From NCBI RefSeq assembly GCF_022458985.1, contig NC_061772.1:7616001-7680000 (forward strand): a DNA stretch of 64,000 nt, read 5' to 3'. How positions within the stretch are numbered: the stretch's first letter is position 1; each line of letters starts with the position of its first letter. Origin of the DNA: Mugil cephalus. Lineage: Eukaryota; Chordata; Actinopteri; Mugiliformes; Mugilidae. Shown piece after piece: positions 50,101 through 62,844 of the stretch. The notes under the pieces are model-generated. The model saw nothing but the letters and a program-made list of their open reading frames with translations, ran no database searches and was not told the DNA's origin. Both the position numbers and the translations under genes were made by a program.

Positions 50101-53100
50101 CCCAAACTGCCAGTGGACCATACCCACTCTTCTCTCTTATACAGCTTTTACAAACAACTCAACAGAGACACACAGATACACGTCTGTTTATGTCACAGGA
50201 GTCAGATTGTCGTTCGTTCCACTTCAACACTTTGCTTATAAATATTATAGAAAGAAGTGTTTTGAAGGCTCCATGCCGGTGCATTTTAAAGTAGGTTGGT
50301 TTCTTTAAAGCTCAGATGGACTAACCAACATCAAATGAACACGTTCAAATCAAACTGCCTGGGAACTAAAGATTTGCCAAGCACACAGCGAGGAGACATT
50401 GCCATCTGTCTGCAATCACAGTCTTTCTATGTCATACAGAAACAATTAAATAGTTAATAGAACCCACTGCTGCTTTGCACAGTATGTTATTCCAGTGGTT
50501 TCACTATTTTAAAGCACTGGGTATTGGCTGATGGACATCTAGTTAGAGAATTTCCATTTCTCTCATATTAGTCTATTCTCATATTCTGTAAAATGAAACA
50601 CACTGCACCTCAGCCTGCACAGAAAACATGTACACTTCTGAGAGGACTGTGTCTAATGGATATCAAATCAGCATCTTTGTGGACACCTCACACATGGATA
50701 TGCATTATAATTAGATGAATCCAAACAGACAAATCAGATTACGGGTCCACTTGATTCAACAACAATCTTTGGCAGAAGAAAATAACACTTTGCATATTGT
50801 TCCCGTCTGCAAGTTCATGAAATATTTCAATTGGCGCTGAACGGTGCTTGCTTGTGTGAAAAATAAACTTACACCAAAAACACAGTGTTTCCTAAACTGA
50901 CATGATCAAAGGCATTTTTAAGTTATTTTCTTGTCTTTTAGCTGAAATTTGACACGAGAAACATTTGAGTGGCCAAATTTTGTTTAAATTCCAATGTGCA
51001 TATTTGGGAATTTCGTAAGGCAGCGCAAATTAAATTTGATAATATTATAATACATAATTTGAACACACACCTAAAGGGGACACAAAGGTCTATTGTTCAA
51101 AGAGGGATGCATCTACAACATAACCAAGGAATAATGAGACAAATCATCTGCCTGAGCTAAAGCTTTTGAAATGAAGTTATTCTTTTGTTCTGGTGGTATA
51201 AACTTACAAGTCATTCCCAGTCTTCTTTTAATAGCGCAGACTAATGATATACAAAGGTGAGCTGAAGTCTCAACGTGTGAGAGCTATTCTGGATGCGGTA
51301 CCACCATCTGGTGTTTACTGACTTGAATGCAATATGCCTTTACACGCTGGAGACAGATAGCTTATTAACACTTCACCCAGTGGAGTTGGCATGAACAACC
51401 ACTCCAACACTCTACTCTTCTTAAACGGTAACAGTTTGAAAGCGTATGCTCACTTAGAAACTGACTAACTAATGTCTCAACATTGCCACCAAGTGGAGAG
51501 TAGTGAATTTAACCTCTTGGAACAACACATTTCAAACGTGACCATAAAGAATCTGATCTATTTTTGAAGGCATACTATGAGCATCTTCGAATAATACCTG
51601 CAAGTTTAGGGGCCATGGGATCCTCTGATACGTGGACAGGACCTTCTTTTACCTCCCCAACTTTCTCAGGCTGCTCTGGCATAGTAAGGGAGGGAGACAC
51701 AACTTCCACAACATTTTTTACCTCCACAAAGGCCTGAGGGCCCCCGGGCAGAGGTTTAGAGTTGTGAAAGAGGCTAGCCCATGACTTGGGAAGATTGGCA
51801 GTAGGTGCAGCTGGACTTGCTGGCGAATGTGCCTGCTCTGTCGCCGCCGGCTGGGCAGCAGAGTCCAGGGTGACCTGCTGAGCCTGCTCCCCGCTCTCAC
51901 AGTCTTCTTTGTGTCCATCTGCACTGACAGGAGTATTAGGCTCTACTAGGCCATTGGCCACCCCGCTATCTGCTACCTCCCTTCCCTCTAGTTCAGTAGT
52001 AATGGAAGTGATGACAGAGGATGTGGCCACAGCAGCTGAGGGAGGAAGAGGTGATTTGGAGTGGGGGCTGTATGGAGTATCTGAAAGTTCAGGGCTCTGT
52101 GGAGCCAGATTATCTGGCTGCTGATCTGCAGTCCTTGCTCCCTCTGTCATCCCTCTGCTTTGAGAGGATGAAGAGGAGGAAGTTGCATTGTTGCCATCTG
52201 ATAAAGAAGCCGCTCCACTTGTTAAGTCCAAAGAAGAATCATCAGGGCTATCACAAGTCCTCTGATTGGCAGCGGATGTGGGGGCAAACTTGGCTGCTGC
52301 CGCTACGGCAGCTGTTGCCGCAGAGACAGACCCAGGGGTGCAAAGTTCAACCCCTGGCAATGCCTTACTGTCCACATCCTCAGAATTGTGGTGTGGGCCA
52401 CTGAGTGCATGTCCGTTAACCAGCGCTGTCACAGGCGTCCCATCTGCCGCACCGGTGCTGCTGTTGCCGCCAGCTGATGGGTCCAGGTAGCTGTAGTACC
52501 CCGGCGGTCGCTTTTTCTTTTTCTTTCTCTCCCGCTGTCCCAGGCTGCCAGGGAGTCCGTCCATGTCCTGGCAGGCCTGGTGATTGTCCATGGCTGAGGC
52601 CTCTGAATCAGGTCCATCCAGAGAGTTGAAGTGGGTTCCATCCGGGACGTCAGCCGCTGGAAGAGCCGTCTGTTGAGCCTTCGGGGCCGGCTGGCAGCCC
52701 AGGATGAACTCCGGAGCCTGTGGGTTGAGGGTGCTCGACACTTTGTATAGAGGATCGTTCACCCCGATGGGCTTGGAATCCATCACCTCGTCAACACCAA
52801 ACTCAATGCGCTGATAGTCTTCTGCTGCAGATGACATTTCAATCAATTAGAAAGGCATAAAAAATGTTTTAAAATACAGCCTGAACCATATATATATAAA
52901 AACAGACAGTGTTGTATTGTATATCTTTGCTGCAGTTGATGTAAACTATCATTTCCAGAGCAACCAAGTCATCACTCAGGGGGGTCGTGGGAAGTCTGAG
53001 GGGATTAGAAAGATCAACAAATATAAAAGACATTCTGCCGGGCCTATTTTCGTCAGCTACTGTTTTGACTATCCACAACCACATTTCCACTGGGCTTATT

Positions 53101-53374
53101 TGAATGCCAGAAGTGGGGTGAGTCAACAATTACAATTAGGCCCTGGGAGGAGTCCTAGGGCTACAAATTCCACGACTTAACTTGTCTATAATAACGATTT
53201 TCCTTTTCTAATCAGTCAAAGCCAGTAATCAAATAGCCATTCTTCAAAAGCGGTGAACCAATTCTGGTTCTTCATAACGTGTTTAGTGTCCTGAATTTTA
53301 CTCTGTCCAATTAATAGAGATTAGGATGGAAATTTAATTTCCCTTTGAAATGAATCCAACCAAAAAATGAAAAG

Positions 53375-53416
<42 letters not shown>

Positions 53417-56400
53417 CACAACTACAATGTACTGGCTTTGAAACTAAAGAAAAATAGGTCCTTTGGCAAATTCTTGATAAAACCTGTAAGAACGATGGAC
53501 AAGGTTTTTTTTTTTTAAACAACACATGATAAAAAACAAATTGCTGAACAAATGTAGGTTTACATTATTTAACTAATAATTATACATTCAAGGAATGCAA
53601 TATAGTGGACAAATAAAACAAGACAATGCGTCTCTTTTAACAGACTCCAGTTAAGTGACTTATAAATATAAATTTATTAAAAAACAATACTATTGCATTT
53701 TTAATAACTCCTTCAATAATAAAGAACAATGTAACAATTTTATATTACTAGTATACAAAAGAAATATTCAAATGTGTTGAATGGCAGCTTAAATTGTGTA
53801 TTATTATGCAGTGAGAGGCGTAAAGTGCAGAGGTGAATAAACAGGAAACATTAGTAAGTGCAAATCAGAAAAATCATTGTCAGAGAGGTCAGAGACAGTC
53901 ATCATGACTCAGCTGATCTGTCACCCAAACGGTAAGCTCAGATGTTAAACATTAAATCAGCAGTTACTTCCTCTACTGTGATTAGAGGATGTTCTGTTAG
54001 TGCCACTGAAATCATAATTCATTACTGTAAAATGCGTTCGGCAGAAAACCCTTAATAATAAGATGTATACAACATGTTAGCAACCACGTAAAACCCACAG
54101 TGAATCAGCTCTGATAGTTAGATCATACAAAAAGTCAATCTCATTTCAGTCCAACTTGGATCCCTGCAGAAGTGAAAATACTTTATATGCAAGAGAAGGT
54201 AAGATACTGGACAGTATCTTGAACATGCAAAGCTCTACAGATTTTACCAACAGGCAAAAGAAAGAACACAGGCGCAGAGTTTAGAAAGCCACCAGTTTTG
54301 GAAACCTGGATTTTCAGTTTAACAGCAAACGCACAAAAAGCTTGTCAAGCCACAGGGTGTCAGACTCCTCAACTCACCGCAAACCTGCAGTCCCATAGAC
54401 TCCATAATATAAGGTACAGCAGGAGTGCAGTAACTTCCTAAATAATCAATACAAACCAAGGTAAGGCAAATGTCAAATGCAAATAGGTACCATTTGAGAG
54501 AACAGTGGCCGCGAAAACATTTTTTAATGTGGTGGCACAAAATAGTACGTAAACAGTATTTTTCTTAAAATAACGCCATGGTGAAAGTCTACTGGGATGT
54601 GTGATCCACTCTAAAAAAAAAAAAAAAAAAAACAGATGAAAGCATCTTCCTGCCAGGCACGTCAGGTCAGAGCTGCTGTGCTATCAAACACTACTACATG
54701 TCATAAGGCCAGGAGAAAAGTTAGCTCCTGTGTTAGCGTAGGATAATCTGATGCTATTCAATTTACAAGAGTGAATTAAAACGCAGTGTTTGGCCACCGG
54801 TGAAAAGTACGTACCAGAAGACTGACTGACGCATGGGACTTTGTCATTGAACGGAGGAAGCTGTAAAGAACAAAACAAAAATCATGATTTAATGAAACTT
54901 TCTAAACATGGGAAAATTGTTATTTTTGTAATAAATGATGGAAAGGCAAGAGGAAAGAATACACTGTTTATAATAAACAAGCTCAATATCTAAACACAAT
55001 TTGAAACTCAAAGAAACAACGTGGCAAGATTATCATGTGTAATAACTATTTAGACATTACACTGACAATGTGGTTTTTATTTAAATGTGGTGCCCTTTGT
55101 AATTCCTTTGGCCAAGTCTCAGATCCTCAAAGCTTCCAGTTAGTGAAAACCTCAGTGGCCAGTAGAGGCCACCAGAATTTCTTGTGAATGAGCAGCGGTA
55201 GCCGCCCATTTGATCATGATTTATAGTAATAACACCCATTATCAATTCATGTCCTTACCTCCACATAACATCGTGGGGTCACAAAAAACTGATTGATCTC
55301 ATCAGGGCTGAATTCCCCGAAGATGTACTGTGGAAAGAAATCAAGTCAAGAATTAGCTTAAAGGAAAGACAATTCGGTAAAAAAATAATAATAATAAAAA
55401 ATAAATAAATAAAAATAGAAAATTGATCTTTAATGTCTGAAGCCTGGCACAACCCCAAAAAAAGTCTTTAGGGAAAACAGATCACCTTTAGTCCAATAAC
55501 CTACACATTGATGTTCCACCTCATAACTGGCACCGATTTAAAAGGTGGTGTCTTTTCATATCTGTGTATTAGGGATTGCACAACATGAAGTCATGTAGTG
55601 AAGTCATGCAGTGTTACACACTCACTTGCCAGTTCATTGGGTGCATTAGTGAGAACTAACACAGTCTAGGTTAAGACAGTACAAAACTGTTATAATGTTC
55701 AGTTTATGTTGAACCAGTGTGTGAAAGATGGTCATTCAACTGGACGGTCACTTTGGAGGAGGTAGTCTGTGATGTTGTTAAATTGAATTTAGACCGGCCC
55801 ACTGGTAAAAATGGGGTCGTCAAAACAAACATGAGTCTGTACAACACATTCAATAATACCACAAACCAATCCAAAAAGAAAACACAGTTGGATCAACAAC
55901 TCTCTCATTTATTTCAAACAGAAGTGGAATCTTCACAAAGCTAAGATTTAGTGTAACAATACATTTGTTTTTATTAGTGTACCTAATGAACTGGCAAGCA
56001 AGTATACATAAACCAAGAAGCAGCTTTTATACTGTATCAACCTCAGTCAGTTGATGGGGAAGAAGATTTTTTCAGTACAGATGCAGACAGACTGTCTCTG
56101 TTTACCGTTTCTCCTTACCTCAGATAAAGATAAATATCTAGAGCAGTAAATCGTCAATAATTAAACAATCACTTAAGATAAGAGCGTGAGGACGGTCACA
56201 TTAAACACAGTTAAATAACTGAGGAAGATACTCACTTCTATTCTAAACTACAGCCTCAAAACCAACATGTGAATCAATTAGACTCCTCTGGCTGAGTGAG
56301 CAACATTTTGTCAAAAAAAAAATTTGCTTCAGTACAAGATTGTGTGTTTTTGTGACTTTAATGTGTGAATATGTGACAACTGTGAAAGGTTAGGTGTTAT

Positions 56401-59400
56401 AAGTAACTTTAAGCCAGTCATCCATTTACTCAGCTGTAGATTAACTGACCAGGATACACAGTAAAATCTTGTGATTCGGAGAAAAATGGTCATGCCACTC
56501 TTATCTGCTTAAAAGACATGGTGTTGAAACAGATGTCTGTAAAACAAGTACACTGTGGTCAACTAATCAGCACCTAATCAGATCTCCATCTGCACTCAGG
56601 GGACTTGGTGTGAACACCCATAATCAATGGGAGCAACAAGCCATTCAACAGGCCACACTCCTTCTGTAGAACGGAAATAGTTATTAGTACTTTTCCGTTA
56701 TGTAGTGGCGTCAACCCGGACAGATGACCCTCGCTGCTGCGGGGAAACACCACGCTGCGCCATCCAAGTATCCAACATGTGCTTGGACAAAACAATGCAA
56801 CTGAGGAAAGGTGACATGAACTCACTGGCCACGCTGTTAAGCCTCTCAGTGCAATAAACAGTGGAACGTGAAAGGGTAAGCAGAGAGAAAAGAAAGTGCA
56901 GCTCAAGCATATGTAACTCTTTGGAAACGAGGCCCTACGCGAGGGCCCACATTGCTGAAATGGCACTACAAGCGACAAACAGCCAGCCGTAATCCGACGG
57001 CCTCAGAACGGCTAATACAATCACAACAGAAAGAATGTCCCTTTGCTTCTTTCTGCAGGCGTGCCACGCGTACCACACTAAGCCTCCCTTGCTGTTCGTT
57101 TGGACTGTGGATTACAACAAATTAGCCATCTGTATGATTTCAGCGCGGTTTAATGACGACACCGCACACGCGTGCACACGACCGCACAACCGACCTATAG
57201 GAAGGACTGAGAATATAAGGGCGTCGTTATCGTTTACTGGCTTTTAGTGCAAGTGTGTTCTACAAGTTTCAAGTATAACAATCCATATTATTATTGATAA
57301 TATTAATTCTTTCAAGACTTTTGATCTTTAACATTTGTACAGAAGTTAGACACTAAAAATACTAAGTGAAAACAGCTAAAAATATATTCAAACTGCTTCA
57401 CACCAAGGTTGGCTCCATTCTCTCGATGTAGAGCAAAATGTGAATACACAAATCTTGGCACTGAGCCGTCTTCAGGAATCTTTTATATGGTTTTGTTAAC
57501 AGTTGAAGCAATGTAGTTTTTAATCTGAGTCTTCACCACACTGTACACACCTGGCTGGAATTTCAAAATGCAACAGGATCAACTAGATAAGTGTGAAATG
57601 TGACTTCGACAATGGCACCAAAACTCATGATTCGTGTATCCCAACCACAACCACAGGCCTGGTTCTGTTGAATTGGTATGCAGAGTTATTAATGGACAAC
57701 TTGGCTGAGCCTGAAAATCCAACAGCACTAATACAAATAAGGTCAGAGTATTTTTTAATGAATCTCCGAGGAATGCCTGTTATGCCTGCATATTGATGTG
57801 ATGTAGTAACAGAGTGACACGATGATTACAAACCACGAAACTAATGGAGTATGAAGCGGGTAGAAAGGAATTTACTCTGGTTAAAGACCCTTGCCTTCGT
57901 ATAAAAGCAATGCCCGAGCAATGCAACTGGGAACGTTTTCATTTATCGTTCAAGGAGGAAATCATGACCCCTGTTACAATTATTATTTCTATAATCTATA
58001 CCTGCTACAGTTGGAAGAAATACCCCTAATATTAATTGTTCCAAACACAATGAACAATGTTACTTGATAAGTGAATTCCTCTCCTCATCTATTCTCCATT
58101 CACTGGGAATAAACAGTTTCAGATAAGTACTTATTGAACTTTAGAGTCAGTCCACGTGTTCTGATGTCATTGTGTGACACAATCAATGTCTCCCTGTAAC
58201 AATTGGTCAATGAATATAAAATGAATCAGCAACAATTTGGACAGTCATTTCATTGCGTGTAATCCTTGAAAAAAAAGGAAAAAAAGCTAAAAAATACTAT
58301 ATACTAGTATATTTTTACTGTTTCTTTTCAAATCTTACTTACTTTTTTCAAGCTTTCAGACAGAGCCAGATATTCTACACCAAATGTTTCATTAAGAAAA
58401 TAATCTGAAAAAACTAATCGATAACAAAAATACTAACTAGTTGCGCAAACTGTTAAATGAAATGCTAATTTCAAAACCCTGCAACGTTCCTTGATGTATG
58501 TATGAAAGCGTATGTTTACATGAACTAGACTTCCACACAGAAATGGAACAAAAGACCAGTCAGAATAAAAATGCTTCATTTAACAGTGTCACTCAGAATA
58601 GCCTATACCAACCAGATCAGAAGGTATTTTAATTAAATGGAAAGGGGTGGTGTCAAGCATTAATCAGTTAGTAGCATCAGATGCCCACTTGATCCAGTAT
58701 TTCCCTCTTAGTGGAGTAAGTCCATTGTTTTTGTGTATGTATGCCTCATTAGAGGACAAGCAACATGTAGTAAAACAACACATGTCAAAAAAAGTGCCTG
58801 AAATCGCATCCGATGTGAGAACGTCAGCTGGAACTGTGAGCTTGTCCATGGTCCACTTTTGTCTTCTTTTTCTATTGAATGTACTGAATGTAAGCAAAAG
58901 TTAGATTTAAAGTTACATGTCTTGCTGGTTTGATGTTCCACCAAAACAAAAGTCATTTTGGGCATGTCAATAATGTTCTATTCCAGCTGATATTTCAGGG
59001 AATGTAAATGCATACATCCTATATTGTATTTGTGTTTAGAATGAGTTGGCTGAAAACAGAGACATCTGGATGACAGTGATATGTTTATGCATACAGTCTA
59101 CAGTAACCTGTACAAGGACAATAACAGTTAGTATCCCACCTACATATTACTTCTTTAAAGGGATTCAAACGAGGAATTTCAAAAATAAAGATATTGCGTT
59201 AACAATATAAAGTTACAACCCCCGAAAAGTTGCACTAAGCAACTTTTCTTTACTACAACAAAAAGAAAGAAACTTTCTTTAAGTGTCTACTGCATATTTA
59301 GTCAGCAGATTAAACATTGCGGTGCCAGTACTTGGATGAAGATTAAGAAATGAACATTAAGAAATGTCACCTAAATACAACATATGATTGCTTAATGTAT

Positions 59401-61495
59401 TTTAATAGTATTAAGAAGACAACAAATATTCTAGGAATGCTACAGAAAATTCAATGAAGCCAAGCTTCATCGCCAGTGAAATGTCCCCATTTAACTGTGT
59501 TCGGGTTTTCACAGTGAAGCCCTTTAGAAAAGCCTAACTTACATATCTACATCCACATTGGGCAACCACAGTTCAGAGATAAACTGTTTCATAACTATCA
59601 GAATCAAAACTGATATTTAGAAGACATTTCTAAAGGCTCGTTTTATTTTCTTCAAGACCCTGCAGTCTTCTGAATGAATCGGTTTCTGTTAACAGCGCAT
59701 ATCATCTTTGATTAACAAAATATTTTTGCTTCTTTTTTCAATTATTCCATTAACAAGATAAATAACAAGAAATGTAACAAACTGTTATTTGCAGATGAAG
59801 TTGGAAAACATGTATGAACAGAGTATTGATAAGCGATTCCAGAATGACCTGTTTGCTCAGTTTCGACTCAGGAGCTGTCCCCCTTCCCGCTGGTATGGCT
59901 TGTTCTACCTCATTATTTGCACCACCTGTTCAGCAACTTTTCTCTCTGCTGGATTACATCCATTCTACTATTAGAGTTTTCCCCTCCACTCAAATCATAT
60001 AATTTCCTACACAGCAGCAGCATTTACCTGCTACGGCCATTGAAAGGAATTTTTTGGGGGAAAACAACCGAAAGAAATAGTTGACAAATGTCCAAATCCA
60101 CTGGGCAACTGTTAATGTGAAACGCTGTCTATCAACGCTTAATTTATACCTGTAGATTTTTATATTCTAACCATTAATGACCAGTGTAGGTAAGAAAAAC
60201 ATTATAGGCGATGTTACGTCTGATGATTGTTTTGGCAAAGCAAATATTCTTTGTACAAACGAAGATGCGACGGTTTTCCCCTTAAGCTTTTACTTTGATG
60301 AAGCGAGAACCAATAGAAACTGTTAATTTTGAAGACAGGAAGAAGAGTAAAAGCATGCAGATGTTAAGTCCTCAGTGAGATCTCCCTTCCTAAAGCCACG
60401 GCCAGCAAGGCGTGCGATTCAGACCAAACATATAACCCCAATCTAACGTTTATTTTCATCATGTCGTCTTTTTTGTTGTCTCAAGCGAAACTTCAATTCG
60501 GTCATATGTTACTAGAAACTTGAGACCTGGCATGTCTCTGCATGCATGGCCTGATCTCAAAACGGGCCTTCCCACATGACAGCTAGCTTGCACAGAAATA
60601 ATACTAAACTTGTGGAGTTATCTATCGCCTAAGTTCAGTCTGGCTCTGTAGCAACGCGCACACACAGCAGGGTCCAAGCTCAATCCTGCTTCAAATTGTT
60701 TCTATATCAACTATATGTTCGCTATCAACGAAGGCCCACGCCGTCGCATTTGTATGGCTAACTAGCTAGCGAACTGACAGCAAAGTGTAAGCAGCACACC
60801 ACCTGTGCAAAGCTGTTAGCTAGCTACATGCTACACCAGCAGCTCCCAACTGTCATGTGGAGTCGTACAAACGAAAATTTATCACATGCAAAATGTCCCA
60901 GAAAAAATCCGATGTCGTGCTTCCCAGCTACCCAGAGCAAAACTAATCCGCTGTTATTACCAGTTATGGAAACATGTATTGGAGGAGGCCTGCCGCAGCA
61001 CGGAGCAGGTGGGCCATGCACGCACGCAGCACTTTTCTGGCACTTTTCTCTGTGAAATAACACATGACACCTGCGGGATCTCACACACAAGTGCCACGGA
61101 TACACAATTAAGCATGTTTTCGTGTAATTTAGCCAAAAATGGCTCTTATATCCTCCATAACTGCAGCAGAAAGTGCCGCTGGCTCATTTGAATGGAGGCA
61201 ACTAGGGCCTGTTAGCTAAGCATGCTGGTGGTGTTTCAATGAGGCTTAGGGGGGCATTAGCAAGCACTTTTCACTACTTACATTTTCAATGACACGACTA
61301 GCCAAATGATTCAAACAACAGCACACAGCGGCCCAAGACGCTGGTATATTATGACATTAGATGTGGTCACAATGCTGTACAAACGAAGGCTGGCCGTAGG
61401 TCTATAAATAACAGTTACACTGCGATCAGCAGGAGTTGTTTTGCAGGCTAATGCTAGCGAGCTAGCTTAGCTACCTGGTTGCTGTAAGAAGCCAT
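43967..61495 (-). CDS. usp10: USP10, ubiquitin carboxyl-terminal hydrolase 10
   Basis: Coding exons (minus strand, 5' to 3'): 61475-61495, 55259-55327, 54815-54860, 51598-52824, 49487-49578, 49142-49251, 48623-48681, 48432-48535, 47947-48046, 47615-47795, 46743-46908, 45886-46030, 44557-44622, 43967-44154. All junctions keep the frame and use GT/AG. The sum is about 857 residues; human USP10 has 798. The protein is a cysteine protease that removes ubiquitin from targets such as p53, and it binds G3BP in stress-granule control. Visible: FGEF near residue 10 (G3BP-binding motif, FGDF in human), a PAM2-like [11 protein letters not shown], a basic [17 protein letters not shown] patch, and a USP domain with the cysteine box [16 protein letters not shown], the histidine box [12 protein letters not shown] and the aspartate in WLRIDD. 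The catalytic triad is complete. The extra length is in the disordered N-terminal part. Confidence 0.97.
44970..45619 (+). mobile_element. hAT-like relic with BED zinc-finger remnant, in a usp10 intron
   Basis: A 650-bp element with ends TAGGGCTGCACGAT and ATCGTGCAGCCCTA, a 14-bp perfect inverted pair. Flanks (gagtgtgt and gtgtgcgt) look like a decayed 8-bp target duplication. Inside on the plus strand, one frame reads KYFGFKPD, then [11 protein letters not shown] and GNVNDHL, the pattern W-x-Y/F-F, C-x2-C, H-x-L of the BED finger that opens hAT transposases. The catalytic part is absent, so this is a deletion derivative. Confidence 0.8.
49487..49578 (-). CDS. usp10: usp10 exon with catalytic cysteine
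   Basis: A 92-nt exon reading [19 protein letters not shown] then [12 protein letters not shown]. The cysteine of NWC is the active-site nucleophile (Cys424 in human). The next exon continues [15 protein letters not shown], provided the acceptor cactcag at 49252-49253 is used. Confidence 0.96.
51598..52824 (-). CDS. usp10: usp10 large exon, disordered N-terminal region
   Basis: A 1227-nt exon. It starts [15 protein letters not shown], contains the PAM2-like [14 protein letters not shown] (poly(A)-binding protein docking type), then [27 protein letters not shown], an alanine-rich stretch, a serine run, [24 protein letters not shown] and [12 protein letters not shown] before the donor at 51597. 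Human USP10 has these landmarks in the same order, with other sequence between. Its acceptor is a tandem CAGCAG, so the exon may begin at 52824 or 52821, with or without one alanine. Confidence 0.96.
53380..53412. repeat. (TA)n microsatellite
   Basis: About sixteen TA units in the usp10 intron upstream of the large exon. Confidence 0.95.
54378..54437 (-). CDS. usp10: possible 60-nt cassette exon of usp10
   Basis: Between two sure exons lies a stretch with acceptor ttgattatttag, donor gtgagt and exactly 60 nt. Entered in phase 1 it has no stop and leaves in phase 1, so including it would insert about 20 residues ([19 protein letters not shown]) without changing the frame. I know of no such segment in human USP10. 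It could be chance; three conditions (strong donor, right length, open in one given frame) make it worth testing. Confidence 0.4.
54815..54860 (-). CDS. usp10: usp10 exon encoding [10 protein letters not shown] segment
   Basis: A 46-nt exon (phase 0 in, phase 1 out) after tttacag, ending TCTTCTG before gtacgt. It reads [15 protein letters not shown], corresponding to human LPPYSGTVLCGTQ. Confidence 0.9.
55259..55327 (-). CDS. usp10: usp10 exon with G3BP-binding motif
   Basis: A 69-nt exon, phase 0 at both ends, reading [19 protein letters not shown] and on. The FGDF-type motif that docks on the G3BP NTF2-like domain is FGEF here, a conservative change. The exon could be skipped in frame, which would remove the motif. 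Confidence 0.95.
55624..55998. mobile_element. short terminal-inverted-repeat element (MITE-like) in a usp10 intron
   Basis: Left end CTTGCCAGTTCATTGGGTGC and right end, on the other strand, CTTGCCAGTTCATTAGGTAC form inverted repeats that stay similar for about 35 bases. Length is about 375 bp with no coding capacity. The resemblance to fish elements with gtgtacctaataaagtggcc ends suggests a DNA transposon derivative. The outer limits and target duplication are unclear. Confidence 0.7.
55999..61474. other. usp10 first intron, remaining part
   Basis: About 5.5 kb without recognisable genes. The frame at 56574-56978 (134 codons, minus) has no known domain. From about 60.4 kb on, G+C rises and GCTAGCTAGC-like words recur, as expected close to a promoter. 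Confidence 0.5.
61475..61495 (-). CDS. usp10: usp10 first coding exon, seven codons
   Basis: ATG at 61493-61495 opens MASYSNQ, then donor gtagct. Human USP10 begins MALHSPQ, also with the exon ending after Q and the next opening YIFGDF, so this start is well supported despite its length. The following intron is about 6.1 kb. Confidence 0.93.
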
Positions 61496-62844
61496 GCTCC
61501 CGGTGAGATTTTCTCTCCTCCGCTGACAAGATGAAAACTCTCCCGGGAAGATGTTCAACGTTTGTAACGACAGCTACAACAGATGTTCTACTTCGACGTC
61601 ATTGCCAGTCGCCCAACGATGTCCTGGCAGTTGAAAGTTTTGATCCGTGTCATGCATCAGCGCTTCACGCTGCTCGCCTTGCAGTCACCGCCATTTCCGT
61701 CAGACTAGCAGGAGCTTCCTCGCTAGCAGCCCAACCAGCGCGCGGTCGGTTGTAGCGGCAGCGCGTGAGCTCAAGGAGTAACGGCAAATACTTCCGGTGG
61801 TGCTTAAGTTAAGGACTTCAAAACAAAAGTCCCCATCTCGCCATAGATCCACCACCACTGAGGCACTTTGGGTGCACACGGACCAACACGCGCCAGAACT
61901 TTCGACTGACACAATTTCCATTCTTTAATCACAAGTGAATCCTTTAAAACCCGCATATTAATCTCTCAACTGAATTACCATTCCATTTGAAATGTTATAT
62001 ATTATCAATAAGCAAAAAAGAAACCATAATCTTGTTGGACATTTATAGTTCTTAGACTCATCAGACATCTGTTGCTTGCTTTCTGAGTATAACTCTCGTT
62101 TCGGGGCAATTAAGATCACTAATAAATTACAATCGTTGATTGAATCCTAAATTACATTTGTCCATCTCCTAATAGATTGCCGTTTCGACCTGTCACATCT
62201 AAAGCTAGATTTTTAGCTCTTTAATCTTTTCATTGTCATGACTGAATACAGTCTATACAAACAAGATAGCAAGTGTGAGCGCCGTGAAATGACAGGATGA
62301 CAAAGCATGTACTGATGCGCAGTCGTGACATTTATATTGAAACTAATCTGGGCCTGGGCGGAAATACTAAAAGCAATGTCGCCTATTATTGCCACGCGAC
62401 TTTGATTGAAGCGTGACCGCGTGCGCACTGTCCGAGTTGAGGCATGAATCGCAAATTTTAGTTTTTAAATTTTTTGGCAAAGTGAAACTAATAACTTGTA
62501 TTACCATTTAACGTCTCTGTGTTGTTGTTGTTGTTTGTTTTTTGAACTTTATTGTTGAGCTGTTTGTGTTCTATAAAACTCTACACTAAATTAAATGTTG
62601 TTTTGTTCAATTCTGTCACCACCATAGAATAAAACATTTTACATTAAAAATGAAAAACAATCTAATATTCTGTTGGCTACAGATATCTTTTCACACTATA
62701 AACCACTGTGCTAGGGAGTGATTTTTAGTGGGCGTGGCTCAGCACAGGTGAATGAAGGAGGAACTCTCAAACCGGAAGCTGGGATAGGTTGTTATTTTCT
62801 CGGCATAAACGAAAACAAGACGAAACTAGAGGCAAAATTCAGAG
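61496..62844. promoter_or_regulatory. divergent promoter region between usp10 and the right-hand gene
   Basis: The DNA just upstream of the usp10 start codon is rich in CG dinucleotides and has no TATA box. ETS-type ACTTCCGG sits at 61790-61797 and CCGGAAG near 62771-62777; a CRE-like half site (gacgtcat) lies near 61595. Such sites are typical of housekeeping promoters. The second ETS site is next to the likely first, non-coding exon of the plus-strand gene, which would end at the donor after 62844. Confidence 0.55.

Noticed and set aside
56574..56978. A 134-codon minus-strand frame in the first usp10 intron
   Set aside because: Same strand as usp10, but no splice sites keep a usp10 frame and no domain is visible.
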